Shown one piece after another: positions 8,900-16,704 of a stretch of 64,000 nucleotides of DNA. The position numbers and the translations under genes were made by a program. Numbering within the stretch: the first letter of the stretch is position 1; every line of letters starts with the position of its first letter. The DNA is from JAEMQF01 sp963791595 (GTDB taxonomy: Bacteria > Pseudomonadota > Gammaproteobacteria > Burkholderiales > Burkholderiaceae_C), in the NCBI GenBank assembly GCA_963791595.1, contig CAWBTF010000027.1, forward strand, positions 60,569-124,568, in the 5' to 3' direction. The notes below the pieces were generated by a model, which saw nothing but the letters and a program-made list of their open reading frames with translations, was not told the DNA's origin and did not search any database.

Positions 8900-9825
8900 A
8901 GCGTGCCGCGGCCGCCCTGTTCTGCCTGCTGCTCGCGCAGGCGGCGAACGCGCAAGGCGCGCCGCTCGCGGCGGCCGCGACGCCCTGGTGGGTCTGGCCG
9001 ATCGCGCTGTTCCTCGCCTGCTTCGTGATGGGCATCATCGCGGTACCCGCAGGCATTGGCGGCGGAACGCTGTTCGTTCCGATCGTCGGCAGTTTCTTTC
9101 CGTTCCACCTCGACTTCGTACGCGGCGCCGGCCTGTTGGTCGCGCTGGCCAGCGCGTTGTCCGCCGGGCCGATCCTGCTGCGCGGTGGCCTGGCGAGCCT
9201 GCGCCTGGCGCTGCCGCTGGCGTTGCTCGCGTCGGCGAGTTCGATCGCCGGTGCGATGCTCGGCCTGGCGCTGCCGGTCAACCTGGTGCAGGTGGCGCTG
9301 GGCGTGCTCGTGCTTGGCATCGTTGCGCTGATGCTGGTGTCGAAGAAATCAGAATTCCCCGACGTGGCGCAATCCGACCGCCTGGCCAGCGCGCTTGCGT
9401 TGCACGGCGTGTTCGTCGACCGCGCCTCGGGCCGGGTGATCGAGTGGCGCGTGCACCGCACCCTGCCCGGCCTGCTGGTGTTTCTGGGCATCGGCGTGCT
9501 GGCGGGAATGTTCGGCATCGGCGCGGGCTGGGCCAACGTGCCCGCGCTGAACCTGCTGATGGGGGCACCGCTGAAAATCGCCGCAGGCACTTCGGGGCTG
9601 GTGCTGTCGCTTGTCGATTCTTCCGCCGCCTGGGTCTACATCAACAAGGGCGCGGTGCTGCCGATGATCGCCGTGCCGTCGGTCGTGGGCATGATGCTCG
9701 GCGCGCGCATCGGCGCGCGGTTGCTGCACGTGCTGCGCGGCGCCGTCGTGCGGCGCCTGGTGATCGGCGTGCTGCTGTTCGCCGGCGCGCGCGCGCTGCT
9801 CAAGGGTTTGGGATGGTGGCCATGA
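8896..9825 (+). CDS. TauE/SafE-family anion permease
   Basis: This 309-residue membrane protein has about eight helices in two homologous halves. Each half holds the TauE/SafE glycine motif (PAGIGGGTLFVP near residue 52, GMFGIGAGWANVPAL near 207). The family exports or imports sulfur oxyanions and organosulfonates such as sulfite and sulfoacetate. The GTG start overlaps the soeC stop by four bases, and a signal-like hydrophobic N-terminus follows. Coupling to the sulfite dehydrogenase suggests it moves sulfite or sulfate across the membrane, perhaps protecting the cell from sulfite build-up. The actual substrate is not shown by the sequence. Confidence 0.85.
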   Translation: MKRAAAALFCLLLAQAANAQGAPLAAAATPWWVWPIALFLACFVMGIIAVPAGIGGGTLFVPIVGSFFPFHLDFVRGAGLLVALASALSAGPILLRGGLASLRLALPLALLASASSIAGAMLGLALPVNLVQVALGVLVLGIVALMLVSKKSEFPDVAQSDRLASALALHGVFVDRASGRVIEWRVHRTLPGLLVFLGIGVLAGMFGIGAGWANVPALNLLMGAPLKIAAGTSGLVLSLVDSSAAWVYINKGAVLPMIAVPSVVGMMLGARIGARLLHVLRGAVVRRLVIGVLLFAGARALLKGLGWWP

Positions 9826-10237
9826 ACGATCACAACGAATTGCCGCATTTGCGCTACGCGCGCCTGCTGGACTGGGGCACACGCATCGGCCTGGCGCTGT
9901 TGCTGCTGGGCTTTCTCGCCTACGTGACGGGCTTCTTGCCGGCGCAGGTGCCGGTTCAGCAACTGCCCGAGCTGTGGACCCAGCCGCTGCCGCGTTATCT
10001 CGAACTCAGCGGCGTTTCCACCGGCTGGGCCTGGGCCGCAAACCTGCACCGCGGCGACATGCTCTGCCTGGCCGGCATCGCCGTGCTCGCCGGCTGCTCG
10101 GGGCTGTGCGTGCGGCGCTGCTGCCGCTGTACCGCGCCAGCGCAGATAAGGCCGACAAGGCGTACGGGTGGCTGGCCGTGGCCCAGGTGGCGGTGTTGTT
10201 GCTGGCGGCCTCAGGCCTTCTCGAAGGGGGGCATTGA
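9822..10237 (+). CDS. small membrane protein coupled to the TauE permease (frameshifted)
   Basis: The ATG overlaps the permease stop (ATGA). About 138 residues form a three-helix membrane protein: a first helix near residue 20-38, a second around 78-90, and a third in the last 25 residues (WLAVAQVAVLLLAASGLLE). The frame changes near 10110-10120: ahead of it the protein reads LAGIAVLAGCSG, behind it VRAALLPLYRASADKADKAYG. Small membrane proteins of DUF1634 type often accompany TauE permeases, and this may be one, but I cannot confirm the family. The shift is probably a sequence error, since both halves keep coding character. Confidence 0.65.
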
Positions 10238-10240
10238 CTC

Positions 10241-11083
10241 ATGGCGGTGAACCCGAACGTCTTCGCCCGGCCGCTGCTCGCGACCGAACATTCCGAGTTC
10301 GACGTCGGCGCCGAGCGCATTGCGCTCGCGCTGGCGCAGCGTGCTGCCGCGCCGTTGTCGGTGGTGCTGCCGATCCTCGGCAACGCCGAATTCGATGCGG
10401 TCGCACCTGAGTGGGCCGAGCGCGCCGACGCTGCCGCAGCCGCCAAGCTGAGCGCACTGCGCGAAACTGCCGCGGCGCAAGGCGTGCAGCTGTCGATCCA
10501 GGTGCGCCGCGGCCCGGAGCTGTACGCCGAGATCGTCGACGAAGCGCGCGCCCAGCGCGCCGGGCTGATCGTGATCCGGCGCCGCGGCAAGAGCGGCCTG
10601 CTCGCCAACCTGCTGGTCGGCGACATGGTCGGCAAGGTGGTCGCGCACGCGCCGTGCAACGTGCTCGTGAACGGGCGCGACGTGCAGATGTGGACGCGGC
10701 GCGTGCTCGCCGCGCTCGACCCCGAAGCGCCGGACCTGGGCGTGCTCGTGCAGGCCGCCCACGCGGCGGTCGAGTTCGACCTGCCGCTCACGCTGGTCAG
10801 CGTGGCCGCGTCGCCGCGCGATGAACTTCGCAAGCAGGCCGGCGACGCGCTCGACGCCGGCGCGGCACAGGCGCGCGCGCTCGGTGCGCGCGTCGAGAAA
10901 CAGGTGCTCAACGGCAAGGCGCACGAGCAGATCGTCGGCGCCGTGCAGCGCCTGGACGCGGACCTGGTGGTGCTCGGCCGGCGCGGCTCGACGCACCTGT
11001 CGCGCGCATTCATCGGTGGCGTCGCGCAGAAGGTGATCGGCCTGGTGGAATGCCCGGTGCTGGTTTGCGTGTCCACGAATTGA
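10241..11083 (+). CDS. tandem-domain universal stress protein (UspA family)
   Basis: This 280-residue cytoplasmic protein has two Usp domains, about residues 1-145 and 150-280. The second domain ends in LGRRGSTHLSRAFIGGVAQ, close to the G-x2-G-x9-G-S/T nucleotide-binding signature. The first has the degenerate RRRGKSGLLANLLVGD. Two-domain Usp proteins bind ATP or AMP and act in stress and energy signalling. It lies three bases after the small membrane protein and 18 bases before the next gene, in the same direction, so it is likely part of the sulfur operon. AMP is the co-substrate of APS reductase, which makes a nucleotide-sensing role attractive but unproven. Confidence 0.88.
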   Translation: MAVNPNVFARPLLATEHSEFDVGAERIALALAQRAAAPLSVVLPILGNAEFDAVAPEWAERADAAAAAKLSALRETAAAQGVQLSIQVRRGPELYAEIVDEARAQRAGLIVIRRRGKSGLLANLLVGDMVGKVVAHAPCNVLVNGRDVQMWTRRVLAALDPEAPDLGVLVQAAHAAVEFDLPLTLVSVAASPRDELRKQAGDALDAGAAQARALGARVEKQVLNGKAHEQIVGAVQRLDADLVVLGRRGSTHLSRAFIGGVAQKVIGLVECPVLVCVSTN

Positions 11084-11101
11084 TCTGAAAGGCTGGCTCC
11101 C

Positions 11102-11728
11102 ATGAGCGACGCACTCACCTTCCTCGTCAAGGCCCGCCCCGAAGCGATGGGCCATTACTTCGCGTTCCTGAAAGACGCCGGCAAACACCTCGACCCGAAG
11201 ACGCGCGACTTGATCTCGGTCATCACCAAGGTGCACGCGCAGACCGAACGGGGCTTGCGCCAATACCTGAAGCGCGCGCTGCGCGACGGCTGCACGCCCG
11301 CGGAAGTGCTGGATGCGCTCTTGATGGCGTTCCCTGCGCTCGGCCTGGCGAAGATCGTCTGGGCGGTCGACGTGATCCTGGCGATGGACCTGCCGGAGTT
11401 TCGCGCCGCTGGCTTGGGGGCGGAGCCGGGTTGGCACGACTTGATGGACGTCAACGAGCTCGCGCCGGGAGCGACGAAACGCATCGAATGCGACGGCCGC
11501 GGCCTGTTCGTGCACCACGGCCTGGACGGCTGGCAGGTGTTCGACAGCCTGTGCCCGCACCAGACGACGAACATCCCGCACCTGGCGCTGCAAGGCCACA
11601 CGCTCACCTGCCCGAAACACGAATGGGCGTTCGATGTTCGCGACGGCCGATGCATCGCCAAGGGCGACAGCCCGCTCAAGCGCTGGGAAGCCAAGGTCGA
11701 CAACGGTCGCGTGCTGGCGCGCTGGTGA
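11102..11728 (+). CDS. carboxymuconolactone-decarboxylase-like / Rieske fusion protein
   Basis: This 208-residue protein joins two domains. Residues 1-100 (HLDPKTRDLISVITKVHAQ, then CTPAEVLDALLMAFPALG) are an AhpD/carboxymuconolactone-decarboxylase-like helical domain. It has a single cysteine where redox-active AhpD members have CxxC. Residues 115-208 form a Rieske [2Fe-2S] ferredoxin domain with CPHQ and CPKH providing the two Cys/His pairs. There is no signal peptide, so it is cytoplasmic. It sits between the Usp gene and a FadL-like porin on the + strand. The family pairing is clear. The function is unknown; electron transfer coupled to a sulfur or thiol reaction is an inference from the neighbours. 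Confidence 0.82.
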   Translation: MSDALTFLVKARPEAMGHYFAFLKDAGKHLDPKTRDLISVITKVHAQTERGLRQYLKRALRDGCTPAEVLDALLMAFPALGLAKIVWAVDVILAMDLPEFRAAGLGAEPGWHDLMDVNELAPGATKRIECDGRGLFVHHGLDGWQVFDSLCPHQTTNIPHLALQGHTLTCPKHEWAFDVRDGRCIAKGDSPLKRWEAKVDNGRVLARW

Positions 11729-11892
11729 GCGGAGCAAGGCCCTACCCATCCGGGCTATCCGCAACCCCCCATTGCGGCAATAGACGCGCGCCGCCCCAAG
11801 CCGCGTAATCGCGTGCATGCCGTCCCGCAGCGGCGCGTGCAAGGCGGTGCTTCGCGTCGCCGAACGCAATGACAACCTACAGGAGATTCCCG

Positions 11893-13251
11893 ATGCAGCA
11901 CCCGCCCATGTTCTTTCGCCTGCTGTCGATCGCCGCCGTGTGCGCTGCCGGCCCCGCGCTCGCGACGAACGGCTACTTTTCACACGGCTACGGCATGAAG
12001 GCGAAGGGCATGGCCGGTGCCGCAACCGCGACCACGATCGATACCTTCGGTGGCGCGGTGAATCCGGCGAAGATGGTTTATGTGGGCGATCGCCTCGACA
12101 TCGGGCTTGACGTATTCAGTCCGCGCCGTTCAGCCAGCCGGCAGGGAAGCACTGGTTTTGGCGGCGGCTATGACGGATACGCAGAGAGTGATTCGAACTA
12201 CTTCTTCATTCCGGAGCTGGGTTACAACAAGCTCATCAATCCTGACCTCTCCCTCGGCGTGACGGTGTACGGCAACGGTGGAATGAACACCGACTACAAC
12301 TCCAAGTCGGCCAATCCCGCCTTTGCACCTTCCTGCGCGGGCGCGCAGTCGAACCTGCTCTTCGGGTGCGGCAAGCTGGGCGTGGACCTGATGCAGCTCA
12401 TCATCGCGCCGACGGCAGCCTACAAGATCAATGCGACCAACTCGATTGGCGTGTCGCCCCTGTTGGGCTACCAGCGCTTCAAGGTGGATGGACTGCAGGC
12501 ATTCGACGAGTCGCTCAACCTCGGCGGCGGCCCGTTCAGTTTCACGAGCAGCCAGGGCAATACCACCAACCGTGGCTACGACAGCGCCACCGGCTTCGGC
12601 GTGCGCGTGGGCTGGCTGGGCAAGCTCAGCGATACGGTGACACTCGGCGCGGCCTACTCGTCGAAAGTCCGCATGAGCGAATTCGACAAGTACAAGGGTT
12701 TGTTTGCCGAGCAGGGAGGGTTCGACATCCCCGAGAACTACAGCCTGGGCATTGCCGTTAAGGCCATGCCGACGCTCACGATGGCTATCGACATCCAGCA
12801 GATCAACTACTCTGGCGTGGCTTCGGTCGCCAACGGGGTCACCAACAGCCTGGTGACCGTGCCGCCGGTCGCGCCAAACCGGCTCGGTGACAACAATGGC
12901 TCGGGCTTCAAATGGCGTGATCAGACAGTCTTTAAGCTGGGTGCCGAGTATGAGTACGACAGGAACCTGACCCTGCGTGCCGGCTTCAACTACGGGCGTT
13001 CGCCGATCCGCAATGGCGATATGAATGACGTCAGCTTCAACATCATCGCCCCGGGAGTCGTGGAGACGCACCTGACGCTCGGGACGACCTGGGCGCTGGA
13101 CAACAAGACCGAACTCACCGTCGCGTACATGCACGCCTTCTCCAAATCGATCACCGGCCCGTCAGCAACGGCGCTGCTCGGCGTGGGCGGGACGGAAACG
13201 CTGAAGATGTACCAGAACTCGATCGGCGTCGCCTACGGCATAAAGTTCTGA
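11893..13251 (+). CDS. FadL/OmpP1-family outer-membrane channel
   Basis: This 452-residue protein has a signal peptide (RLLSIAAVCAAGPALA) followed by NGYFSHGYGMKAKGMAGA, the N-terminal hatch motif of FadL/TodX channels. The remainder has the alternating pattern of a beta-barrel and ends in aromatic-rich VAYGIKF, ending in Phe as expected of an outer-membrane protein. The start at 11893 is set by AGGAG at 11881. FadL channels admit hydrophobic molecules such as fatty acids and aromatics. In sulfur oxidisers FadL-like channels near fcc or sox genes have been suggested to import elemental sulfur. That idea fits the next genes but remains inference. Confidence 0.85.
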   Translation: MQHPPMFFRLLSIAAVCAAGPALATNGYFSHGYGMKAKGMAGAATATTIDTFGGAVNPAKMVYVGDRLDIGLDVFSPRRSASRQGSTGFGGGYDGYAESDSNYFFIPELGYNKLINPDLSLGVTVYGNGGMNTDYNSKSANPAFAPSCAGAQSNLLFGCGKLGVDLMQLIIAPTAAYKINATNSIGVSPLLGYQRFKVDGLQAFDESLNLGGGPFSFTSSQGNTTNRGYDSATGFGVRVGWLGKLSDTVTLGAAYSSKVRMSEFDKYKGLFAEQGGFDIPENYSLGIAVKAMPTLTMAIDIQQINYSGVASVANGVTNSLVTVPPVAPNRLGDNNGSGFKWRDQTVFKLGAEYEYDRNLTLRAGFNYGRSPIRNGDMNDVSFNIIAPGVVETHLTLGTTWALDNKTELTVAYMHAFSKSITGPSATALLGVGGTETLKMYQNSIGVAYGIKF

Positions 13252-13261
13252 CACCTTCCTC

Positions 13262-13284
13262 GGCGCGCGTTGGACATGCGCGCC
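13262..13284 (+). other. hairpin between the FadL-like gene and fccA
   Basis: A perfect 7-bp GC stem (GGCGCGC at 13262-13268, GCGCGCC at 13278-13284) with a 9-base loop starts 10 bases after the porin stop and about 47 bases before fccA. There is no following T-run, so it may attenuate or stabilise the mRNA rather than terminate it. Confidence 0.35.
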
Positions 13285-13331
13285 TGGCGGCACTGGCGTC
13301 GAACGCATTCCATTCACCCCAGGAGGCAATC

Positions 13332-13637
13332 ATGAAACAGGTTCCCCGGCTCGTCGCCGGCTTGCTCGCCGCAGCAGCGGCACTGGCCCACGCGCAAGAC
13401 GCCAACCTCGGCCGCAACCTGGCGGCCACCTGCGCCAACTGCCATGGCACGAACGGCCAGGCGCGTGGCGACTCGAAACCGTTGGCCGGTGTCTCGGCGG
13501 AGAAGATCGTCGCCGCGCTCGCCGACTTCAAGAGCGGCGCAATGCCCGCGACGATCATGCACCAGATCGCCAAGGGCTACACCGACGATCAGGTCAAGCT
13601 GATCGCAGCGTTTTTCGCCGCGCAGCCGGCCAAGTGA
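13332..13637 (+). CDS. fccA: monoheme cytochrome c subunit of sulfide dehydrogenase
   Basis: This 101-residue periplasmic class I cytochrome c has a signal peptide of about 20 residues ending in AHA. One heme site (CANCH) lies near residue 35, and the probable distal Met ligand lies in the GAMPATIMHQIAKG segment. An AGGAGG ribosome site lies just upstream of the ATG. It precedes the flavoprotein fccB by 28 bases. Flavocytochrome c sulfide dehydrogenases pair such a cytochrome with the FAD subunit to oxidise sulfide to sulfur or polysulfide in the periplasm. The cytochrome subunit is diheme in some organisms and monoheme in others; here it is monoheme. Confidence 0.87.
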   Translation: MKQVPRLVAGLLAAAAALAHAQDANLGRNLAATCANCHGTNGQARGDSKPLAGVSAEKIVAALADFKSGAMPATIMHQIAKGYTDDQVKLIAAFFAAQPAK

Positions 13638-13665
13638 GCGAACCACTGAACGCCAGGAACCGAAC

Positions 13666-14955
13666 ATGAGCTCGATCAAGAACCTCTCGCGCCGCCGCGT
13701 CGTCGGCGGCGGTCTTGCCGCGCTGGCGGCGTCTTCGCTGGCGGGTTGCGCCAGCTTCGGCGGCGGCCCGTCGATCGGCCGCGTCGTCATCGTCGGCGGC
13801 GGTTTCGGCGGCGCCACCGCGGCGCGCTACCTGCGGATGTGGGGCGGCAACGTCGACGTGACGCTGGTCGAGCGCAACGCCAGTTTCGTGTCGTGCCCGA
13901 TCTCGAATCTGGTGCTCGGCGGCCACAAGCAGATGAGCGACATCACGCTGTCGTACGCCGGGCTCGAAGCGCTGGGCGTGAAGCGCATCCAGGGCGACGC
14001 GGTGGCGATCGATCCGCAGGCCAAGGAGGTGCGCCTGGCCGATGGGCGCAAGCTCGGCTACGACCGCCTGATCGTGTCGCCGGGCGTCGATTTCATGCTC
14101 GACCAGGTGACCGGGCTGGCCACACCCGCGGCGCAGGAGAAGTTCCTGCACAGCTGGAAGGCCGGGCCGCAGACGCTGGCCTTGCGCCGCCAGTTGGAGG
14201 CGATGCCCGACGGCGGCGTCTACGCGCTGGCGATCCCGAAGGCGCCGTACCGCTGCCCGCCCGGGCCCTACGAGCGCGCCTGCATGGTGGCGAGCTACCT
14301 GAAGCAGTTCAAGCCGAGGTCGAAGGTGCTGGTGCTCGACGCCAACCCCGAGATCACGTCGAAGAAGGGCCTGTTCGAAAAGGCCTTCGCCGACCACTAC
14401 AAGGGCATCCTCGAATACCGGCCTAACAACGAACTCAAGCAGGTCGACGCCGCCACCGGCGTGGCCAAACTCGAGTTCGACGACGTCAAGGCCGACGTGC
14501 TCAACGTCGTTCCGCCGATGCGTGCCGGCGACATCGCGCGCACCGCGGGCCTGGTGAACATGAACAACCGTTGGGTCGGCGTGAACTGGCTGACGATGGA
14601 GTCCACCGCCGTGCCGGGAATTCATGTGCTGGGCGACGCCACGTTCTCCGCGCCGGCGATGCCCAAGTCGGGCCACATGGCGAACCAGCACGCGAAAGTC
14701 GCCGCGGCGGCGATCATCCAGTTGCTGAAGGGCCAGCCGGTGAACGAAGCGCCGGTGGTGATGAACACCTGCTACAGCTTCGTCACCGCGCGCGACGTGA
14801 TCCACGTCGCCTCGGTGCATCAGTACGACGCCAAGGACAAGACCTTCAAGACGGTGCCGGGCTCGGGCGGCGTTTCGTCCGCCGCGAATCAGGTCGAAGG
14901 TCGCAACGCCCTTGCCTGGGCGGCGAACATCTGGGCCGACATGCTGGCGACCTGA
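13666..14955 (+). CDS. fccB: flavocytochrome c sulfide dehydrogenase, flavoprotein subunit
   Basis: This is a 429-residue FAD subunit. The N-terminus has a twin-arginine signal (SRRRVVGGGLAALAASSLAGCA), so it is exported folded. The FAD motif VVIVGGGFGGATAARYL begins near residue 43. ASFVSCPISNLVLG carries the cysteine that in Chromatium FccB binds FAD covalently. Two more cysteines, in YRCPPGPYERACM and NTCYSF, correspond to the catalytic disulfide region. The C-terminal 70 residues match the FCSD flavin-binding/dimer domain. It would oxidise sulfide in the periplasm and pass electrons to FccA. The frame is intact. Confidence 0.94.
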   Translation: MSSIKNLSRRRVVGGGLAALAASSLAGCASFGGGPSIGRVVIVGGGFGGATAARYLRMWGGNVDVTLVERNASFVSCPISNLVLGGHKQMSDITLSYAGLEALGVKRIQGDAVAIDPQAKEVRLADGRKLGYDRLIVSPGVDFMLDQVTGLATPAAQEKFLHSWKAGPQTLALRRQLEAMPDGGVYALAIPKAPYRCPPGPYERACMVASYLKQFKPRSKVLVLDANPEITSKKGLFEKAFADHYKGILEYRPNNELKQVDAATGVAKLEFDDVKADVLNVVPPMRAGDIARTAGLVNMNNRWVGVNWLTMESTAVPGIHVLGDATFSAPAMPKSGHMANQHAKVAAAAIIQLLKGQPVNEAPVVMNTCYSFVTARDVIHVASVHQYDAKDKTFKTVPGSGGVSSAANQVEGRNALAWAANIWADMLAT

Positions 14956-14982
14956 AGCGTCATCCCGCGCCTGCATTGAAAT

Positions 14983-15008
14983 GGCCCGCGGTGGCGGGCC
15001 TTGCTTCA
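14983..15008. terminator. bidirectional hairpin terminator between fccB and the c4-like cytochrome
   Basis: GGCCCGC-GGTG-GCGGGCC (14983-15000) is a perfect 7-bp stem with a 4-base loop, followed by TTGCTT. It lies in the 50-70 bp gap between two convergent genes, where a shared rho-independent terminator is expected. The T-tail is short on the + strand. Confidence 0.7.
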
Positions 15009-15629
15009 CTGCGTTCGGCGTGTCACTTCATGCCGCTGATGTAGCGTCGAGACCGCCTTGGCCTCGAGCTCGGTGAGCTTGGACGCCACCGAATGCATGA
15101 CCGCGTTGTCGTTGGTGCGTTCGCGGCTGTTGAACTTCTTCAGCTGATTCTCGAGGTACAGCGCATGCTGGCCCGCGAGCCGCGGCAGCGAATCGGTGCC
15201 ATGGCCGTTGGCGCCATGGCAACTGGCGCACGACGGAATCCCCGAGTAGGCGTTGCCACGCTCGAAGATGAAGCGCCCCACCTGCGCCAGCCCGGCGTCG
15301 GCCGGTTCGTGCGCAACCGGCGGGCGCGACTCGAAATACCTGCCCAACGCAGCGAAGTCTTCGTTCGACAGGTCTTCCACCATCGGTCGCATCGTGTCGC
15401 TCTTGCGCCGGCCGGACTGGTAGTCGGCCAGTTGGCGCGCCACATAGCTCGAATGCTGCCCCGCCAGCCGCGGAAACAGCGGGCTCGAGCTTTCGCCGTC
15501 AGCACCGTGGCAGATGAAGCACTTGCCCTGCACAATCTCGAGCGCTCGCGCGGCGTCGGCCGCGGCCGTACCCGAAGCGGCAGTGATCAGCGCAGCGCAG
15601 AAGCTGAGCAGTGCGAGGCGACGATGCAT
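15006..15629 (-). CDS. diheme cytochrome c4-like protein
   Basis: This periplasmic protein of about 200 residues has a signal peptide (RLALLSFCAALITAASGTAAA) and two heme sites, CFICH near residue 37 and CASCH near 135. The duplicated FPRLAGQH/LPRLAGQH segments that mark cytochrome c4 are both present. It would carry electrons from periplasmic dehydrogenases such as FccAB to a terminal oxidase. As written the protein ends KAVSTLHQRHEVTRRTQ. Removing one base near 15046 gives the usual c4 ending YISGMK with a stop at 15023-15025, so the last codons probably carry an insertion error. The gene is convergent with fccB. Confidence 0.85.
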   Translation of the reverse strand: MHRRLALLSFCAALITAASGTAAADAARALEIVQGKCFICHGADGESSSPLFPRLAGQHSSYVARQLADYQSGRRKSDTMRPMVEDLSNEDFAALGRYFESRPPVAHEPADAGLAQVGRFIFERGNAYSGIPSCASCHGANGHGTDSLPRLAGQHALYLENQLKKFNSRERTNDNAVMHSVASKLTELEAKAVSTLHQRHEVTRRTQ

Positions 15630-15867
15630 CCGGCAATCCAGTTCGCTGCCACGCGCGCGGCAGCGCCGCGCACGCGGTGCCGAATCGTCGCGCGCCAGGC
15701 GCGGTCTCCACACTACCCACATGGGCTACGGAGCATCACCCGTGGCGGTAGTAGACGCATCGACGCCGCTGCCCGGTAATACAGACCATTCGCCGCGGGC
15801 GCCGGGTGCTATCGTGCGCGCCGGCAGCCAAGCACTGCGCGGCGCCTGCCCCACGATGGAGAACCCA

Positions 15868-16095
15868 ATGAACTACGACAAGGAATTCGACGCTTCCGGC
15901 CTGGCTTGCCCGATGCCGATCGTGAAGACGAAGAAGTCGCTCGCCGACATGGCGCCGGGCCAGGTGCTGCGCGTGATCGCCACCGACCCCGGCTCGGTGT
16001 CGGACATGCAGGCGTTTGCCGAGCAGACAGGCAATACGCTGTTGTCCTCGGGGACGGAGAGCAACAAGTACGTTTTCTTTCTGAAGAAGGCCTGA
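15868..16095 (+). CDS. tusA: TusA-family sulfur carrier protein
   Basis: This is a 75-residue cytoplasmic protein with the TusA fold and the invariant CPMP motif (FDASGLACPMPIVKTKKSL) near residue 12. That cysteine carries persulfide sulfur. TusA is a hub of sulfur oxidation, handing sulfane sulfur between rhodaneses, DsrE-type proteins and downstream enzymes. The start at 15868 is preferred over an in-frame ATG at 15856 because GGAG lies six bases before it. dsrE2 and a YeeE-type transporter follow, a recognised grouping in sulfur oxidisers. No rhodanese gene is present here, although rhd often heads this cluster. Confidence 0.93.
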   Translation: MNYDKEFDASGLACPMPIVKTKKSLADMAPGQVLRVIATDPGSVSDMQAFAEQTGNTLLSSGTESNKYVFFLKKA

Positions 16096-16145
16096 GCAAC
16101 CGTCGCCGGGCCGCCCCAAGACGGTTGCTCGCCCCCTCGGGGGGC
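16094..16145 (+). other. two consecutive hairpins between tusA and dsrE2
   Basis: Beginning at the tusA stop, an 11-bp perfect inverted repeat (16094-16104 with 16120-16130, 15-base loop) is followed by a second 6-bp GC stem with a 3-base loop (16131-16136 with 16140-16145). A GC-rich tail continues to about 16165. The pair could partly terminate transcription or protect the tusA message, giving TusA in excess over DsrE2. The second stem resembles a repeat seen again near 23790. Confidence 0.55.
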
Positions 16146-16216
16146 GGGCGCGAAGCGACCGGGGGCGAACATCCAAGCGGCCAAGCCGCGCACCACCCCG
16201 ACAACGAGGACAAGCA

Positions 16217-16687
16217 ATGCCTGCAAAGAAAATGGCGATCATCGCGACCAAGGGCGCGCTCGACATGGCGTACCCGCCGCTGATCCTGGCCTCCACCGCC
16301 GCGGCGATGGGCTGGGAAGTGCAGATCTTCTTCACCTTCTACGGCTTGCAGCTGCTGCGCAAGAACCTGGACGGCATCAAGATCAGCCCGCTCGCGAACC
16401 CCGCGATGCCCATGCCCGTGCCGATGCCCGTCATCGTGTCGATCCTGCCCGGGATGGAATCGATGGCGACGATGATGATGAAAGACAAGATGAAGAAGAA
16501 GGGCGTCGCATCGCTCGAGGAATTGCGCAGCGCGTGCCTGGAGTCCGACGTGAAGATGATCGCCTGCCAGATGACGGTGGACCTGTTCGAATTCAAGAAG
16601 AGCGACTTCATCGACGGCATCGAATACGGCGGTGCCGCGACCTTCCTCAAGTTCGCCGGCGAGACCGACGTCTGCCTGTTCATCTGA
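16217..16687 (+). CDS. dsrE2: DsrE2-type sulfurtransferase
   Basis: This 156-residue protein of the DsrE/DsrF-like family begins KKMAIIATKGALDMAYPPLILA and has two cysteine regions, RSACLESDVKM and IACQMTVDLF near residue 115. The latter is the conserved site that carries persulfide. The hydrophobic helix near residues 20-45 is typical of DsrE2, which unlike DsrE is often membrane-associated. DsrE2 interacts with TusA and rhodanese in mobilising sulfane sulfur. It lies 121 bases after tusA, separated by hairpins, and 17 bases before the transporter gene. Confidence 0.9.
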   Translation: MPAKKMAIIATKGALDMAYPPLILASTAAAMGWEVQIFFTFYGLQLLRKNLDGIKISPLANPAMPMPVPMPVIVSILPGMESMATMMMKDKMKKKGVASLEELRSACLESDVKMIACQMTVDLFEFKKSDFIDGIEYGGAATFLKFAGETDVCLFI

Positions 16688-16704
16688 GCTTCTGACCCGA
16701 GCGC

